Shown here: one piece after another, positions 21,069 through 30,297 of the stretch
Position numbering within the stretch: position 1 is the first letter of the stretch
How the letters are laid out: every line of letters starts with the position of its first letter
Assembly (NCBI GenBank): GCA_002382805.1
Contig: DGAD01000039.1
Coordinates: 1 to 59,972 of the forward strand
Source: Clostridiales bacterium UBA4039
GTDB lineage: Bacteria > Bacillota > Clostridia > Lachnospirales > Vallitaleaceae
Reading direction: 5' to 3'
Length of the DNA: 59,972 nt
Notes under the pieces: model-generated
The model's database searches: none
Seen by the model: only the letters and a program-made list of their open reading frames with translations
What the model was told of the DNA's origin: nothing
Program-made: the position numbers and the translations under genes

Positions 21069-21172
21069 TTTTTTATATATGTTATATATGTCATCTGTTA
21101 GCTACATCTTACACGCTAGACTTATATATGTCAAGAAGATATCTTATTTTTTATATATGTTTTATATGTCAT
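21069..21172. repeat. Direct repeat pair in the cysK/metB-like divergent control region
   Basis: Two 26-bp copies (21069-21094 and 21147-21172) differ at one position; both end in ATATGTCAT. A shorter third partial copy, TTATATATGTCA, lies between them at 21122-21133 on top of the cysK -35 box. The first copy is downstream of the cysK start point and the second abuts the -35 of the metB-like gene. The minus-strand first copy contains TAACATATATAA, also present in the tcyP operator. Likely regulator binding sites, possibly CymR-like. Confidence 0.7.
21106..21134 (-). promoter_or_regulatory. cysK promoter
   Basis: Minus-strand TTGACA and TAAGAT are separated by 17 nt; the start codon is about 57 nt downstream. 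Confidence 0.65.
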
Positions 21173-21200
21173 TGACTTTTTCACGAAAAACCTATATATT
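21172..21200 (+). promoter_or_regulatory. Promoter of the metB-like/patB-like operon
   Basis: TTGACT and TATATT are separated by 17 nt, with the -35 immediately following the second 26-bp repeat and the start codon about 37 nt downstream of the -10. Confidence 0.65.
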
Positions 21201-21236
21201 TTAGTATAACGATGAACCGTAGAGAGAGGAGCCTAC

Positions 21237-22394
21237 ATGAAAAAAAATAACGCTTTCAACACCTTATGTGTACACAATGCTCAAGCCTTCCCCCATGACC
21301 ATACCGGAGCCATCAGTACGCCCATATATCAGTCAGCTACTTTTGTGCATCCAAGCGTCGGCCAAAGCACTGGATACGATTATTCACGACTCCAAAACCC
21401 AACTAGAGAACAACTCGAAGCACTTATATGCAATCTAGAAGGTGGCTATGATGCACTTGCCTTTTCTTCTGGTATGGCTGCTATTACAGCCGTCTTTCAA
21501 TTGTTTAAACCTGGAGATCACATTATTACCTCATTAGATCTATACGGAGGATCACACCGCCTATTTGATTATTTAAGTCATCAGTACAATCTTGAATTTA
21601 GCTATGTTGATACAACCAGCCCATCCCTTGTAAGCTCTGCTATAACCCCCAAAACAAAAGCGCTATATATTGAAACGCCTTCAAACCCGATGATGCATAT
21701 TACCGACTTAAGTGCCATGTCTACAATCGCTCGTACTCACGACCTATTATTTATTGTAGATAATACCTTTTTAACACCCTATCTTCAAAAACCTTTTCAA
21801 TTTGGTGCTAATATCATTCTTCACAGTGGTACAAAATTTTTGAGCGGACATAACGATACGCTATCCGGATTCGTCATTGTTGACGATGTCCACCTTAGTG
21901 AACAATTACGCTATCTAATAAAAACAGTGGGTTCAGCACTTGCTCCATTTGACAGTTGGCTAATGATTCGTGGCATAAAAACCCTTGCTTTACGTATGGA
22001 TGCACAGGAAAAAAATGCACGTCAACTAGCCGTTTGGCTCGAATCACACCCAAAAATCACCCAGGTTTTTTACGCAGGATTACCTAACCACCCTGGGTAT
22101 CACACTATGCAAAAGCAATGCAGTGGATTTGGCTCAATGATTTCCTTTGAATGCGCCAGCGCTTTTATTGCAACCTACATCTTAAACCATACATCCATTA
22201 TCCAGTATGCTGAAAGTCTTGGTGGTGTTGAAACCTTAATCACCTATCCTATGTTACAAACCCATGCAGATATTCCTGAACAGGAGCGTAATAAAAAAGG
22301 GATCAATGACCGCTTACTACGTTTATCTGTCGGAATAGAGGCTATAGATGACCTCATTCATGAATTTGACACCATTTTAAAGGAGGCAAATTAA
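21237..22394 (+). CDS. Cys/Met metabolism PLP enzyme (cystathionine gamma-synthase/gamma-lyase type)
   Basis: 385-residue cytosolic PLP enzyme of the trans-sulfuration family. Conserved segments: TPIYQSATFVHPS, YDYSRLQNPTREQLE, AFSSGMAAITAVF, the YIETPSNPMM loop, VDNTFLTPYLQKP and the PLP lysine in LHSGTKFLSGHND (about K198), ending with RLSVGIEAIDDLI. Cystathionine gamma-synthase, O-acetylhomoserine sulfhydrylase and gamma-lyase activities cannot be separated by eye. The following gene, 1-bp stop/start overlap (TAATG), encodes a PatB/MalY-type C-S lyase, so the pair could convert cysteine to homocysteine (synthase then beta-lyase); that makes a MetI-like synthase the favoured reading. Confidence 0.88.
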   Translation: MKKNNAFNTLCVHNAQAFPHDHTGAISTPIYQSATFVHPSVGQSTGYDYSRLQNPTREQLEALICNLEGGYDALAFSSGMAAITAVFQLFKPGDHIITSLDLYGGSHRLFDYLSHQYNLEFSYVDTTSPSLVSSAITPKTKALYIETPSNPMMHITDLSAMSTIARTHDLLFIVDNTFLTPYLQKPFQFGANIILHSGTKFLSGHNDTLSGFVIVDDVHLSEQLRYLIKTVGSALAPFDSWLMIRGIKTLALRMDAQEKNARQLAVWLESHPKITQVFYAGLPNHPGYHTMQKQCSGFGSMISFECASAFIATYILNHTSIIQYAESLGGVETLITYPMLQTHADIPEQERNKKGINDRLLRLSVGIEAIDDLIHEFDTILKEAN

Positions 22395-23566
22395 TGCAAT
22401 ATAACTTTGACACAATCATCCCAAGAAACGATACAAACTCTTTAAAATATGACTATGCCACACGCCGCGGACTTCCTGATGATGTCTTGCCCCTTTGGGT
22501 TGCCGACATGGACTTTGCATCCCCCCCAGCTGTTATGGACGCCCTCATCGAAAAATCCCAACACGGCATCTATGGATATTCTGATAACGATCATCAATAC
22601 GAAGACATCTTAACCCAATGGTTTTCTTCCCAATACCATTGGACTATAAAGCCCCAATGGCTTATCAAAACACCTGGGGTTGTTTTTGCTATTAATATGG
22701 CCATTCATGCCTATACAAAAGAAAACGACAGCATTCTTATCCAAGAACCTGTCTATTATCCGTTTCGTGATTCTATTGAAAACAATCATCGTAATGTTGT
22801 TGTTAATGAGTTAATCTATACCAAAGATCATACCTATATCATTGATTTTGAAGATTTTGAAAAAAAAATAGAGCAACACAAGGTCAAGCTCTTCATCTTG
22901 AGTAATCCCCACAATCCTGTCGGACGCGTATTTACCAAAGAAGAACTCACACGCTTAGGCAATATATGCCTTAAGCATAATGTTTATGTGATTGCCGATG
23001 AAATTCATCAAGACTTTATCTACCCAGGTCATCAACATATTGTATTTTCAAGTATTCAAGATAGCTTCGCCCAAATATCAATTACTTGTACCTCTCCATC
23101 AAAAACCTTTAATTTAGCCGGTCTTCAACTTTCCAATATCTTCATTCCAAACCCGACGCTAAGAAAAGCATTTAAAAAAGCTCTTGCATGTTCAGGGTAC
23201 AGCCAGCCAAACATTATGGGGCTAATTTCTTGTCAGGCCGCTTATGCCAATGGGCATGATTGGCTTAACCAACTTCGCATCTACCTACTTGAAAACCTTG
23301 CGTTCACACGCGAATACTTAAAGACACACCTTCCTAACGTTCGTTTGATTGAGCCTGAAGGTACTTATCTTATCTGGCTTGACTTTTCCGCACTTGGATT
23401 ATCCGACACTGCCATCAAAGAAAAAATGCTCTATGAAGCCAAGGTCTGGCTAGATGATGGATTAATGTTTGGACAGGCAGGTCAAGGTTTTCAGCGTATA
23501 AATATAGCTTGTCCAAGAACAATCCTTGAACAAGCTTTAGGTCAAATCGCTACTGCCTTTAAATAA
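22394..23566 (+). CDS. PatB/MalY-type C-S lyase (cystathionine beta-lyase)
   Basis: 390-residue fold-type I PLP enzyme. It starts with the family's YNFDTIIPRNDTNSLKYD and has LPLWVADMDFASPPAVMDAL, the NPHNPVGRVF loop, VIADEIHQDFIYPG and the PLP lysine in SPSKTFNLAGLQLSN (about K236). MalY/PatB proteins cleave cystathionine or cysteine conjugates to a thiol, pyruvate and ammonia. The stop codon of the preceding metB-like gene overlaps its start by one base, so the products probably act in sequence in methionine synthesis or cysteine turnover. It ends 3 nt from the convergent Acr3 gene with no terminator visible. Confidence 0.9.
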   Translation: MQYNFDTIIPRNDTNSLKYDYATRRGLPDDVLPLWVADMDFASPPAVMDALIEKSQHGIYGYSDNDHQYEDILTQWFSSQYHWTIKPQWLIKTPGVVFAINMAIHAYTKENDSILIQEPVYYPFRDSIENNHRNVVVNELIYTKDHTYIIDFEDFEKKIEQHKVKLFILSNPHNPVGRVFTKEELTRLGNICLKHNVYVIADEIHQDFIYPGHQHIVFSSIQDSFAQISITCTSPSKTFNLAGLQLSNIFIPNPTLRKAFKKALACSGYSQPNIMGLISCQAAYANGHDWLNQLRIYLLENLAFTREYLKTHLPNVRLIEPEGTYLIWLDFSALGLSDTAIKEKMLYEAKVWLDDGLMFGQAGQGFQRINIACPRTILEQALGQIATAFK

Positions 23567-23569
23567 CGG

Positions 23570-24625
23570 TTAGTTTTTTGCGTTTAAGAACCACTCTGTC
23601 GTATTATTTGCAAATCGAACCAACATCAACATAACTGGTACTTCAACTAATACTCCAACAATAGTTGCTAATGCAACCGGGCTTTGAGCACCAAAAAGTG
23701 CAATAGCCACTGCCACTGCCAACTCAAAAAAGTTGGAAGCACCAATCATTGCTGCCGGTGCAGCAACAGCATGTGGCAATTTTAGTACACGGCTTATTCC
23801 ATAACCAAGACCAAAAATCAAAATAGTCTGAAGAATCAATGGAATGGCAATTAAGAGAATATGCAATGGATTTTCTAAGATTACATGTCCTTGAAAAGAA
23901 AAAATAAGTACAAGTGTAATCAACAATCCACCAATTGTAACATGGTTGAATTTAGGGAGGAACGTATTATTAAAATAGGTTTCTCCTTTATTTTTTATGA
24001 TGATGTGACGTGTGATTACTCCACCGGTAAGAGGAATAACGACAAAGAGAACGACAGAGAGAATCAATGTCATCCAAGGAACTACAAAACCACTGACCCC
24101 CAGCAAAAAAGCAACAATCGGTGTAAATGCAATTAAGATAATCAAGTCATTGGTTGCCACTTGAACAACTGTATACGCGGGATTTCCTTTCGTCAAATGG
24201 CTCCATACGAAGACCATTGCAGTACAAGGTGCTGCTCCAAGTAACACCGCTCCTGCCAAATAATCTGATGCTAACTCCGGAGTAATCCACTCCTTAAAGA
24301 TAATATTAAAGAAAAGATAGGCAATTCCAAACATAGTAAAAGGTTTTATCAACCAATTAACAACCCATGTCACAAACAATCCTTTAGGATTTTTCCCTAC
24401 ATCTTTCACACTTTTAAAATCTACTTTCATCATCATTGGATAAATCATCAGCCAAATTAAAATTGCAATCGGAATAGATACATTGGCGACTTCAAACTTC
24501 CCAAAAAATCTTGGTATCATCGGCAAATATTTTCCAATACCGATTCCTAAAAGCATACAAAGAATCACCCATAAAGATAAATACCGCTCAAAAAAACTCA
24601 TACCTTCTAATTTTTGTTTTTTCAT
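23570..24625 (-). CDS. Acr3-type arsenite efflux transporter
   Basis: 351-residue, ten-helix membrane carrier exporting arsenite or antimonite by cation exchange. It carries the Acr3 segments FFERYLSLWVILCMLLGIGIGKYLP, the conserved cysteine in LGAAPCTAMVFVWSHLTKG, and MIGASNFFELAVAVAIALFG, which contains the essential glutamate. The ATG at 24625 follows AAGGAGCTAT; an open frame extends to 24706 but crosses the promoter. The promoter has a palindrome over its -10, as in ArsR-repressed ars operons, yet no arsR or arsC gene is nearby, so the regulator must be elsewhere. Confidence 0.92.
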   Translation of the reverse strand: MKKQKLEGMSFFERYLSLWVILCMLLGIGIGKYLPMIPRFFGKFEVANVSIPIAILIWLMIYPMMMKVDFKSVKDVGKNPKGLFVTWVVNWLIKPFTMFGIAYLFFNIIFKEWITPELASDYLAGAVLLGAAPCTAMVFVWSHLTKGNPAYTVVQVATNDLIILIAFTPIVAFLLGVSGFVVPWMTLILSVVLFVVIPLTGGVITRHIIIKNKGETYFNNTFLPKFNHVTIGGLLITLVLIFSFQGHVILENPLHILLIAIPLILQTILIFGLGYGISRVLKLPHAVAAPAAMIGASNFFELAVAVAIALFGAQSPVALATIVGVLVEVPVMLMLVRFANNTTEWFLNAKN

Positions 24626-24656
24626 ATAGCTCCTTTTCGTATATCGTACTCGTGTC

Positions 24657-24706
24657 AACATATCTACGTTTATCGATATGTTAGCATATACATGAAAAAC
24701 TGTCAA
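24657..24706 (-). promoter_or_regulatory. Acr3 promoter with overlapping ArsR-like palindrome
   Basis: Minus-strand TTGACA (24701-24706) and TAACAT (24678-24683) are 17 nt apart. An inverted repeat AACATATC / GATATGTT (24657-24664 and 24675-24682, 10-nt gap) covers the -10 and start region, the size and spacing expected for an ArsR/SmtB family operator. Confidence 0.65.
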
Positions 24707-24744
24707 GAAAAAAGCAGTACACCACCCAGGGCGTACCGCTTTTA
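24706..24744 (-). terminator. Terminator of glnN
   Basis: On the minus strand a 14-bp stem with two G-U pairs (AAAAGCGGTACGCC / GGTGTACTGCTTTT), a 6-nt loop and a following T-run lie 12 nt after the glnN stop. Confidence 0.85.
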
Positions 24745-24756
24745 AATATATATAAA

Positions 24757-26844
24757 TTATACTCTAAACAATAAATCTGAATACGTTGGAAATGGCCAAA
24801 ATTCCTCAGATACAATCACTTCTAATTCATCACAAGGCTTACGCAACGCTTCCATTACCGGAAAGACTTCAAACTTATAAGCATGGGCTTGTTCTTCATA
24901 ATCTTCGATTCCATCATGAACGCGTTCTACCATAGCTTCCAATGCATCGACTTGGTCACTCACCTCTTTTAATAATTTTGAGATTTGTTCAACCAGCTGT
25001 GTCTGTACCGAAACATCTGCACTTGGAACTGCTGATTTAACTGAAATAATTGAATTGGATAATACACCCACATATTCCATAACTGCCGGCATAATTTCAC
25101 GTCGTGCAACTTCAATCATCGTTAATGCTTCGATATTAATATTTTTTGAATATTCTTCAAATAATATCTCTTGTCGTGCATTGACTTCTTGAGCTGTGAA
25201 AACATGATGACGCTCAAAGACTTCAATGTATTCCGGTCGGTTAAAGACACTAATTGCTTCTGGCGTCGTCTTAATATTTGGTAAGCCCCGTCTCTTAGCT
25301 TCCTCTACCCACTCTTGTGAATAACCATCACCATTAAAGATAATATTATAGTGTTCTTTTACAAGCTCTTCTAAAATATGGCTAAGTTCGGTTTCGAAGT
25401 CTTCTGCTTTTTCTAATTTATCTGCAATGCGTAATAAGACTTCCGCCAAAATTGTATTTAGTGTAATACTCGCTCCCGAAATGGATTGATTCGATCCAAC
25501 CATTCTAAATTCAAAGCGATTACCGGTAAATGCAAAAGGTGATGTTCGATTACGGTCAGTAACATCTTTTGGAAAATCCGGCAATGTTGTTACGCCTAAT
25601 TTCATCGTACTCGCTTCTTTACTTGATGTTAATGCCCCAGCCTTGATTTGATCAATAATATCCGTTAATTGCTCACCTAGGAAAATAGAAATAATTGCCG
25701 GTGGTGCCTCATTTGCACCAAGGCGATGTTCATTACCTGCATTGGCTGCTGTCAAGCGAAGCAATGGTGCATACTCATCAACTGCTGCAATAATAGCAAC
25801 TAAAAATGTTAAAAACTGAGCATTTGAATGAGGCGTTCTTCCTGGAGATAACAAATTAGCTGTTGGCGTGCTCATAGACCAGTTGTTATGTTTTCCCGAT
25901 CCATTAACCCCTGCAAATGGTTTTTCGTGTAATAGACATGCAAGTTCATGATGCTGTGCAACTTTTGTAATCATATCCATAACCAATTGATTATGGTCTG
26001 TTGCAATATTTGCCGTTGTAAAGATTGGCGCCATTTCATGTTGTGCAGGAGCAACTTCATTATGCTTTGTCTTTGATGCAATACCTAATTTCCATAGTTC
26101 CACATCAATTTCTTTCATAAATGCAGAAATACGCTCTTTGATACTTCCAAAATAATGGTCATCTAATTCTTGTCCCTTTGGAGGTTTTGCACCAAACAAT
26201 GTTCGCCCTGTAAAGATCAAGTCCTTTCGTTGTTGATATAATCGCTTATCTACAAGAAAGTATTCTTGTTCCGGTCCAAGGGTTGTAGTTACTTTTTTTG
26301 TCGTTGTATCTCCAAAGAGTCTTAGTATTCTTAAGGCTTGCTTATCTATAGCTTCCATTGAACGTAACAGAGGTGTCTTCTTATCCAGCGCTTCGCCACT
26401 GTAGGAACAAAAAGCTGTAGGAATACACAACGTATCATCTTTTAAAAATGCAGGTGATGTCGCATCCCATGCTGTATAGCCTCTTGCTTCAAATGTCGCA
26501 CGTAATCCACCATTTGGAAAAGATGAAGCATCTGGTTCCCCTTGGATCAATTGTTTGCCTGAAAACTCCATAATTACAGAGCCTTCTCCTGTCGGTTCAA
26601 TAAACGAATCATGTTTTTCAGCAGTCTTTCCTGTCATTGGCTGAAACCAATGTGTATAATGGGTTGCGCCTTTTTCAATTGCCCAATCCTTCATTGCATT
26701 TGCAACCACATCTGCGACGTCTTCAGAAAGCGCTTCACCCAAATCCAGAGTTCTTTTTAGCGCCTTATACGTATCCTTTGGAAGACGTTCCTTCATTACA
26801 ACATCATTAAATACATTTTTCCCAAAAATATCAGTTACATTCAT
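24757..26844 (-). CDS. glnN: Glutamine synthetase type III
   Basis: ATP-dependent synthesis of glutamine from glutamate and ammonia; cytosolic dodecamer. The 695-residue length is characteristic of GSIII. Visible hallmarks: [20 protein letters not shown] near the N-terminus, [42 protein letters not shown], and [20 protein letters not shown] with the ATP/glutamate-binding arginines. It is the last gene after dapF-dapL-glnA-ANTAR and is separated from the ANTAR gene by 231 nt that contain an attenuator. The second glutamine synthetase in one operon suggests conditional expression under nitrogen limitation. Confidence 0.97.
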   Translation of the reverse strand: MNVTDIFGKNVFNDVVMKERLPKDTYKALKRTLDLGEALSEDVADVVANAMKDWAIEKGATHYTHWFQPMTGKTAEKHDSFIEPTGEGSVIMEFSGKQLIQGEPDASSFPNGGLRATFEARGYTAWDATSPAFLKDDTLCIPTAFCSYSGEALDKKTPLLRSMEAIDKQALRILRLFGDTTTKKVTTTLGPEQEYFLVDKRLYQQRKDLIFTGRTLFGAKPPKGQELDDHYFGSIKERISAFMKEIDVELWKLGIASKTKHNEVAPAQHEMAPIFTTANIATDHNQLVMDMITKVAQHHELACLLHEKPFAGVNGSGKHNNWSMSTPTANLLSPGRTPHSNAQFLTFLVAIIAAVDEYAPLLRLTAANAGNEHRLGANEAPPAIISIFLGEQLTDIIDQIKAGALTSSKEASTMKLGVTTLPDFPKDVTDRNRTSPFAFTGNRFEFRMVGSNQSISGASITLNTILAEVLLRIADKLEKAEDFETELSHILEELVKEHYNIIFNGDGYSQEWVEEAKRRGLPNIKTTPEAISVFNRPEYIEVFERHHVFTAQEVNARQEILFEEYSKNINIEALTMIEVARREIMPAVMEYVGVLSNSIISVKSAVPSADVSVQTQLVEQISKLLKEVSDQVDALEAMVERVHDGIEDYEEQAHAYKFEVFPVMEALRKPCDELEVIVSEEFWPFPTYSDLLFRV

Positions 26845-26906
26845 AAAATCCTCCTTGCTATGCTAACGATTTACTACAAAGTCTAAGTCGTGCTTTCCAA
26901 TAACAC

Positions 26907-26984
26907 AAAAAAGGCGTGCTCAAGAAAGCCTTGAGAACGCCATTGTTCCAAAACAAAAATAAATATGACCTGGGCGCTACGCCC
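26907..26984 (-). promoter_or_regulatory. Candidate ANTAR-target attenuator in the glnN leader
   Basis: On the minus strand three structures follow each other: a GGGCG-TAG-CGCCC hairpin (26984-26972), a hairpin GAAC-AATGGC-GTTC (core 26948-26935, extended by TTG/CAA with one bulge), and an intrinsic terminator GGCGT..CTCAAG / CTTGAG..ACGCC with six T (26941-26907). The second hairpin has a six-base loop with A at position 1 and G at position 4, the signature recognised by ANTAR domains, and shares its 3' strand with the terminator, so the two are mutually exclusive. The first hairpin does not have a hexaloop, a departure from the usual two-hexaloop motif. Confidence 0.68.
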
Positions 26985-27075
26985 TCTTACTTAAAAACAT
27001 AATATCATAGGACAAATAATAATGCAAGTTATTTTTTTTATAAATTAATTGTCTGTTATTTTTAACTTTTCCGCA

Positions 27076-27648
27076 TTATTTTTTGTATATTCTGATAATA
27101 ATTTCTGCTACCTTTACCTTTGAAATACCTTTATCCATACTCTTTTTTTGTATTTTGCGATGTGCTTCTTCTTCGCTTAAGTTCAGATATTCCATCAAGT
27201 ATTTTTTTGCTTCGTTCACAATGTCTTGATTTTTTTTCTCATCATTGATTTTTTCAACTTTTTGCTCCAGTGCCAGTATGCTCTTGGCTGTTTTGGCGAG
27301 TAAGAAGATAGTATTCATCAACACTTCGCGTCCACATGGCTTGGCAATACTGGCAAAAATCGGTTCTTGATTCAAGTTGACATAATAGCCCATATCTGCC
27401 GCGTGAATAAGCGTGATCACCGGACAGACTTTTTCTGCTAGGATGGTTTCGGAGATTTCGTACCCTTTCATTCCCTTCATTTGATCATCAATAATCGTAA
27501 TGTCCGGATAGACTGTATGAATCCTTCGCAACAAATCATAAGCGTCTGTCGTCTCGCCAACAACTTGCATACCGTTTTCAACCAGAAATTGGGTTAGTTG
27601 AGCAGCTATTTTATTGTTGTTTGAGCCAATCATGACTCTTATCCCCAT
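27076..27648 (-). CDS. Response-regulator-like protein with ANTAR RNA-binding domain
   Basis: 190-residue protein: receiver-like domain (about 3-115), coiled-coil linker (EQKVEKINDEKKNQD) and C-terminal ANTAR domain (about 130-186) with AKKYLMEYLNLSEEEAHRKI and KSMDKGISKVKVAEIIIRI. ANTAR domains bind dual-hairpin RNA and prevent transcription termination. The receiver keeps Asp54 in TIIDDQMKG and the lysine in IAKPCG, but the acidic pair normally found after the first strand reads GSNNN, so metal binding and phosphorylation are doubtful. Placed between glnA and glnN, with a matching hairpin/terminator leader in front of glnN, it is the obvious regulator of that leader. Start follows AGGTGAAATTAT. 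Confidence 0.93.
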   Translation of the reverse strand: MGIRVMIGSNNNKIAAQLTQFLVENGMQVVGETTDAYDLLRRIHTVYPDITIIDDQMKGMKGYEISETILAEKVCPVITLIHAADMGYYVNLNQEPIFASIAKPCGREVLMNTIFLLAKTAKSILALEQKVEKINDEKKNQDIVNEAKKYLMEYLNLSEEEAHRKIQKKSMDKGISKVKVAEIIIRIYKK

Positions 27649-27687
27649 ATAATTTCACCTACTTATGAAGAGTCTCGATGAGAACGA

Positions 27688-29022
27688 CTAATACCTAGAT
27701 ATATACCGTTCGACTTCCCAATCATGTACGATTGATATATAATCCATCCATTCATTAATTTTTGCACGTTTATAATTTTCATATACATCGCCTAAGACGG
27801 ACTTAATCAGTTCGTCTTTATCCAATTCAACCACAGCATCCTTTAATGTTTTTGGGAGCGTATGCTCAAAATCAAAAGGATGAACCGCCTTGGATAAGTC
27901 TTTTGCCGACATAGGCTCATCCGATTTTAAATTATTTTTAATTCCATCTAGCCCTGCCTCTATCATCACTGCAAGGGCAAGGTATGGATTGCAGGAAGGG
28001 TCAGGACTTCTATACTCAATACAAGTTTGATTACCACGCGCTGCAGGGATACGAATCAACGGACTATTATTCGAACTTGACCAACCAATACGTATCGGTG
28101 CTTCAAATCCTGTTACCAATCGCTTATATGAATTAATCGTTGGGTTTGTCACTGCTGTTATACCCTTAGCATGGGCTAATAATCCTCCAATAAAAGCATG
28201 TCCATCTTCGGATAATTGATAATCTTCATCCGCATCAAAAAAGACATTTTTTCCAGTCGCCTTTTCTTCTAGCGTCATTAAAGTATGCATGCCCGATCCG
28301 TTAATGTTATGCAGAGGCTTTGGCATAAACGTTGCATGTAATCCATGTTTTTGTGCAATCACTTTAACAACAAGCTTAAAGGTTACAATATTATCCACGG
28401 CCTCAAGTAAATCGCCCATTTCAAAGTCGATTTCATGTTGACCTGGTGCTACTTCATGATGGGATGCAGCAATTTTAAAATCCATATCCTGCAACGTCAG
28501 GACAATATCTCTTCGAACATTTTCACCTAAATCCATGGGCCCTAAATCAAAGTATCCGGCTTTATCATGTGTCGTCGTCGTTGGATCCCCTTGTTCATCT
28601 GTGTGAAACAAGAAAAACTCAAACTCCGGCGCAACTTTAACTCGATATCCCATCGTCTCTGCTTTTTTTATCGTCTGCTTTAGAACATATCGAGGATCAC
28701 CGCTAAAGGGATTTCCATCCGCTTTGACAATATCACATATAAGCCTTGCTACCTTTCCTTGGTGAGGCCTCCATGGAAAAATCTGAAAAGTAGCCAGATC
28801 CGGCCGAAGATACATATCCGCTTCTTCACTACGATACAACCCCTCAATGGATGAACCATCAAACATAATTTCTCCAGCCAAAGCTTTTTCCAGCTGCTCA
28901 ACAGTAATGGCAACATTTTTAAGCGTTCCAAAAATATCCACGAATTGTAATCGGATGAATTTTACATCTTCATCAAACACAATGCGCCGAATTTCTTCAT
29001 TAGAATACATCTTTGCACTCAT
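27688..29022 (-). CDS. glnA: Glutamine synthetase type I
   Basis: 444-residue GSI-alpha type enzyme, cytosolic dodecamer. Motifs include FVDIFGTLKNV, MFDGSSIEG, VAPEFEFFLF, SHHEVAPGQHEIDF, HNINGSGMHTLMTL, and NQTCIEYRSPDPSCNPYLAL. The adenylylation-loop tyrosine of the GSI-beta group is absent, as expected for Firmicutes, where feedback inhibition and GlnR-type control are usual. The start follows AAAGGAGGAAGGTA. It is third in the dapF-dapL-glnA-ANTAR-glnN cluster, 27 nt after dapL, linking glutamine synthesis with lysine/diaminopimelate synthesis. Confidence 0.97.
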   Translation of the reverse strand: MSAKMYSNEEIRRIVFDEDVKFIRLQFVDIFGTLKNVAITVEQLEKALAGEIMFDGSSIEGLYRSEEADMYLRPDLATFQIFPWRPHQGKVARLICDIVKADGNPFSGDPRYVLKQTIKKAETMGYRVKVAPEFEFFLFHTDEQGDPTTTTHDKAGYFDLGPMDLGENVRRDIVLTLQDMDFKIAASHHEVAPGQHEIDFEMGDLLEAVDNIVTFKLVVKVIAQKHGLHATFMPKPLHNINGSGMHTLMTLEEKATGKNVFFDADEDYQLSEDGHAFIGGLLAHAKGITAVTNPTINSYKRLVTGFEAPIRIGWSSSNNSPLIRIPAARGNQTCIEYRSPDPSCNPYLALAVMIEAGLDGIKNNLKSDEPMSAKDLSKAVHPFDFEHTLPKTLKDAVVELDKDELIKSVLGDVYENYKRAKINEWMDYISIVHDWEVERYISRY

Positions 29023-29049
29023 TACCTTCCTCCTTTAGGATGACTATAT

Positions 29050-30288
29050 TTAAAATATAAATTCAACGTCTGACAATCGGCGATAAATCTCGTCCATGAC
29101 AAGACGTTCTTCTTCTTCATTCAACGACAAGAATGTTACAGAAAATCGGACATAGGCACCTGCATCATCCCATGGAACCGTAGAAATCAGTTTTTCCTTA
29201 ATTAAAAATTGTGAAAAATCTTCAGCTGTTTTAAACTTCACACCATTTCTCACGCCTTTGGGTATTCCTACATAAAGATAAAACGAGCCCTTAGGTTTTT
29301 TCACATTGAATCCAAGGCTTGACAAGGTTTCAACGAGCATATCATGGCGTCTTGAATATTTTGCCGCTGTCATTTCTGTGATTTCCGGATGTTCCAACGC
29401 ATAAATAGCTGCTTTTTGTATCGCTTTAAACTGTCCTGAATCATTATTGTCTTTAACCGATGCAAATGCAGCCACTACTTTTTTGTTTCCAACAACATAA
29501 GCCATTCTCCATCCCGTCATATTATATGCTTTTGAGAGCGAATGTATCTCAACGCCTACTTTTTTTGCTCCGGGGACACTTAGAAAACTTAGAGGCTTAT
29601 GTCCATCAAACATTAACCCAGCATATGCAGCATCATGAACAATAATCAAATTATTTTCCTTTGCAAATTTAATCGCTTTTTTGAAAAAGGCTTTAGTTGC
29701 CACTGCCCCTGTTGGATTGTTAGGATAATTCAAATACAATAATTTTGCTTTTTTGACGATATCTTTTGGAACTGCATCTAAGTCAGGAAGAAACTTGTTT
29801 TCAGCCAAAAGCGCCATATTATACACATCGCCCCCTAACCACTTTGTCATCGTTCCCATGATTGGATATCCAGGTACTGTCATTAAGGTAACATCGCCCG
29901 GATTAATAAACGCTTGTGCCATCATGGCAAGAGCAGGCTTTGAACCGATGGAATGGTTGACTTCGGTTTGTGCATCGATTCCTTTCACTCCATAGATACG
30001 TTCCATATACGTGACAACGGCCTCTTTAAATTCAAAAATACCATTATCCGCATAATTACGATTTTCCCATTGATTGGCTTCAAATGCCAATGTGTCAATA
30101 ACTCCTTGGTCTGCTTTTGCATCCGGTTCTCCAACACCCATATCAATAAGCTCTAGATCTGGGTGTGCTTTGATTGCCTCGATTTTAGCGCGCTTGATTT
30201 TTTCAAATTTATAGATAACCGTACTTTTTCCAAATTGTTTTCCACCGATGCGTTCTGCAATTAAACTTTGAATATAACTCTCTGCCAT
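29050..30288 (-). CDS. dapL: LL-diaminopimelate aminotransferase
   Basis: PLP enzyme that makes LL-diaminopimelate directly from tetrahydrodipicolinate and glutamate, bypassing the acylated intermediates. The protein is 412 residues with LIDMGVGEPDAKADQGVIDTL, GYPIMGTMTKWLGG, the NYPNNPTGAVATKAFF loop, HDAAYAGLMFDG and the PLP lysine in EIHSLSKAYNMTGWRMA. It directly follows dapF (9 nt), which epimerises its product, so the two steps are co-expressed for peptidoglycan and lysine. Glutamate dependence may explain the link to glnA in the same operon. Confidence 0.93.
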   Translation of the reverse strand: MAESYIQSLIAERIGGKQFGKSTVIYKFEKIKRAKIEAIKAHPDLELIDMGVGEPDAKADQGVIDTLAFEANQWENRNYADNGIFEFKEAVVTYMERIYGVKGIDAQTEVNHSIGSKPALAMMAQAFINPGDVTLMTVPGYPIMGTMTKWLGGDVYNMALLAENKFLPDLDAVPKDIVKKAKLLYLNYPNNPTGAVATKAFFKKAIKFAKENNLIIVHDAAYAGLMFDGHKPLSFLSVPGAKKVGVEIHSLSKAYNMTGWRMAYVVGNKKVVAAFASVKDNNDSGQFKAIQKAAIYALEHPEITEMTAAKYSRRHDMLVETLSSLGFNVKKPKGSFYLYVGIPKGVRNGVKFKTAEDFSQFLIKEKLISTVPWDDAGAYVRFSVTFLSLNEEEERLVMDEIYRRLSDVEFIF

Positions 30289-30297
30289 AATAACCTC

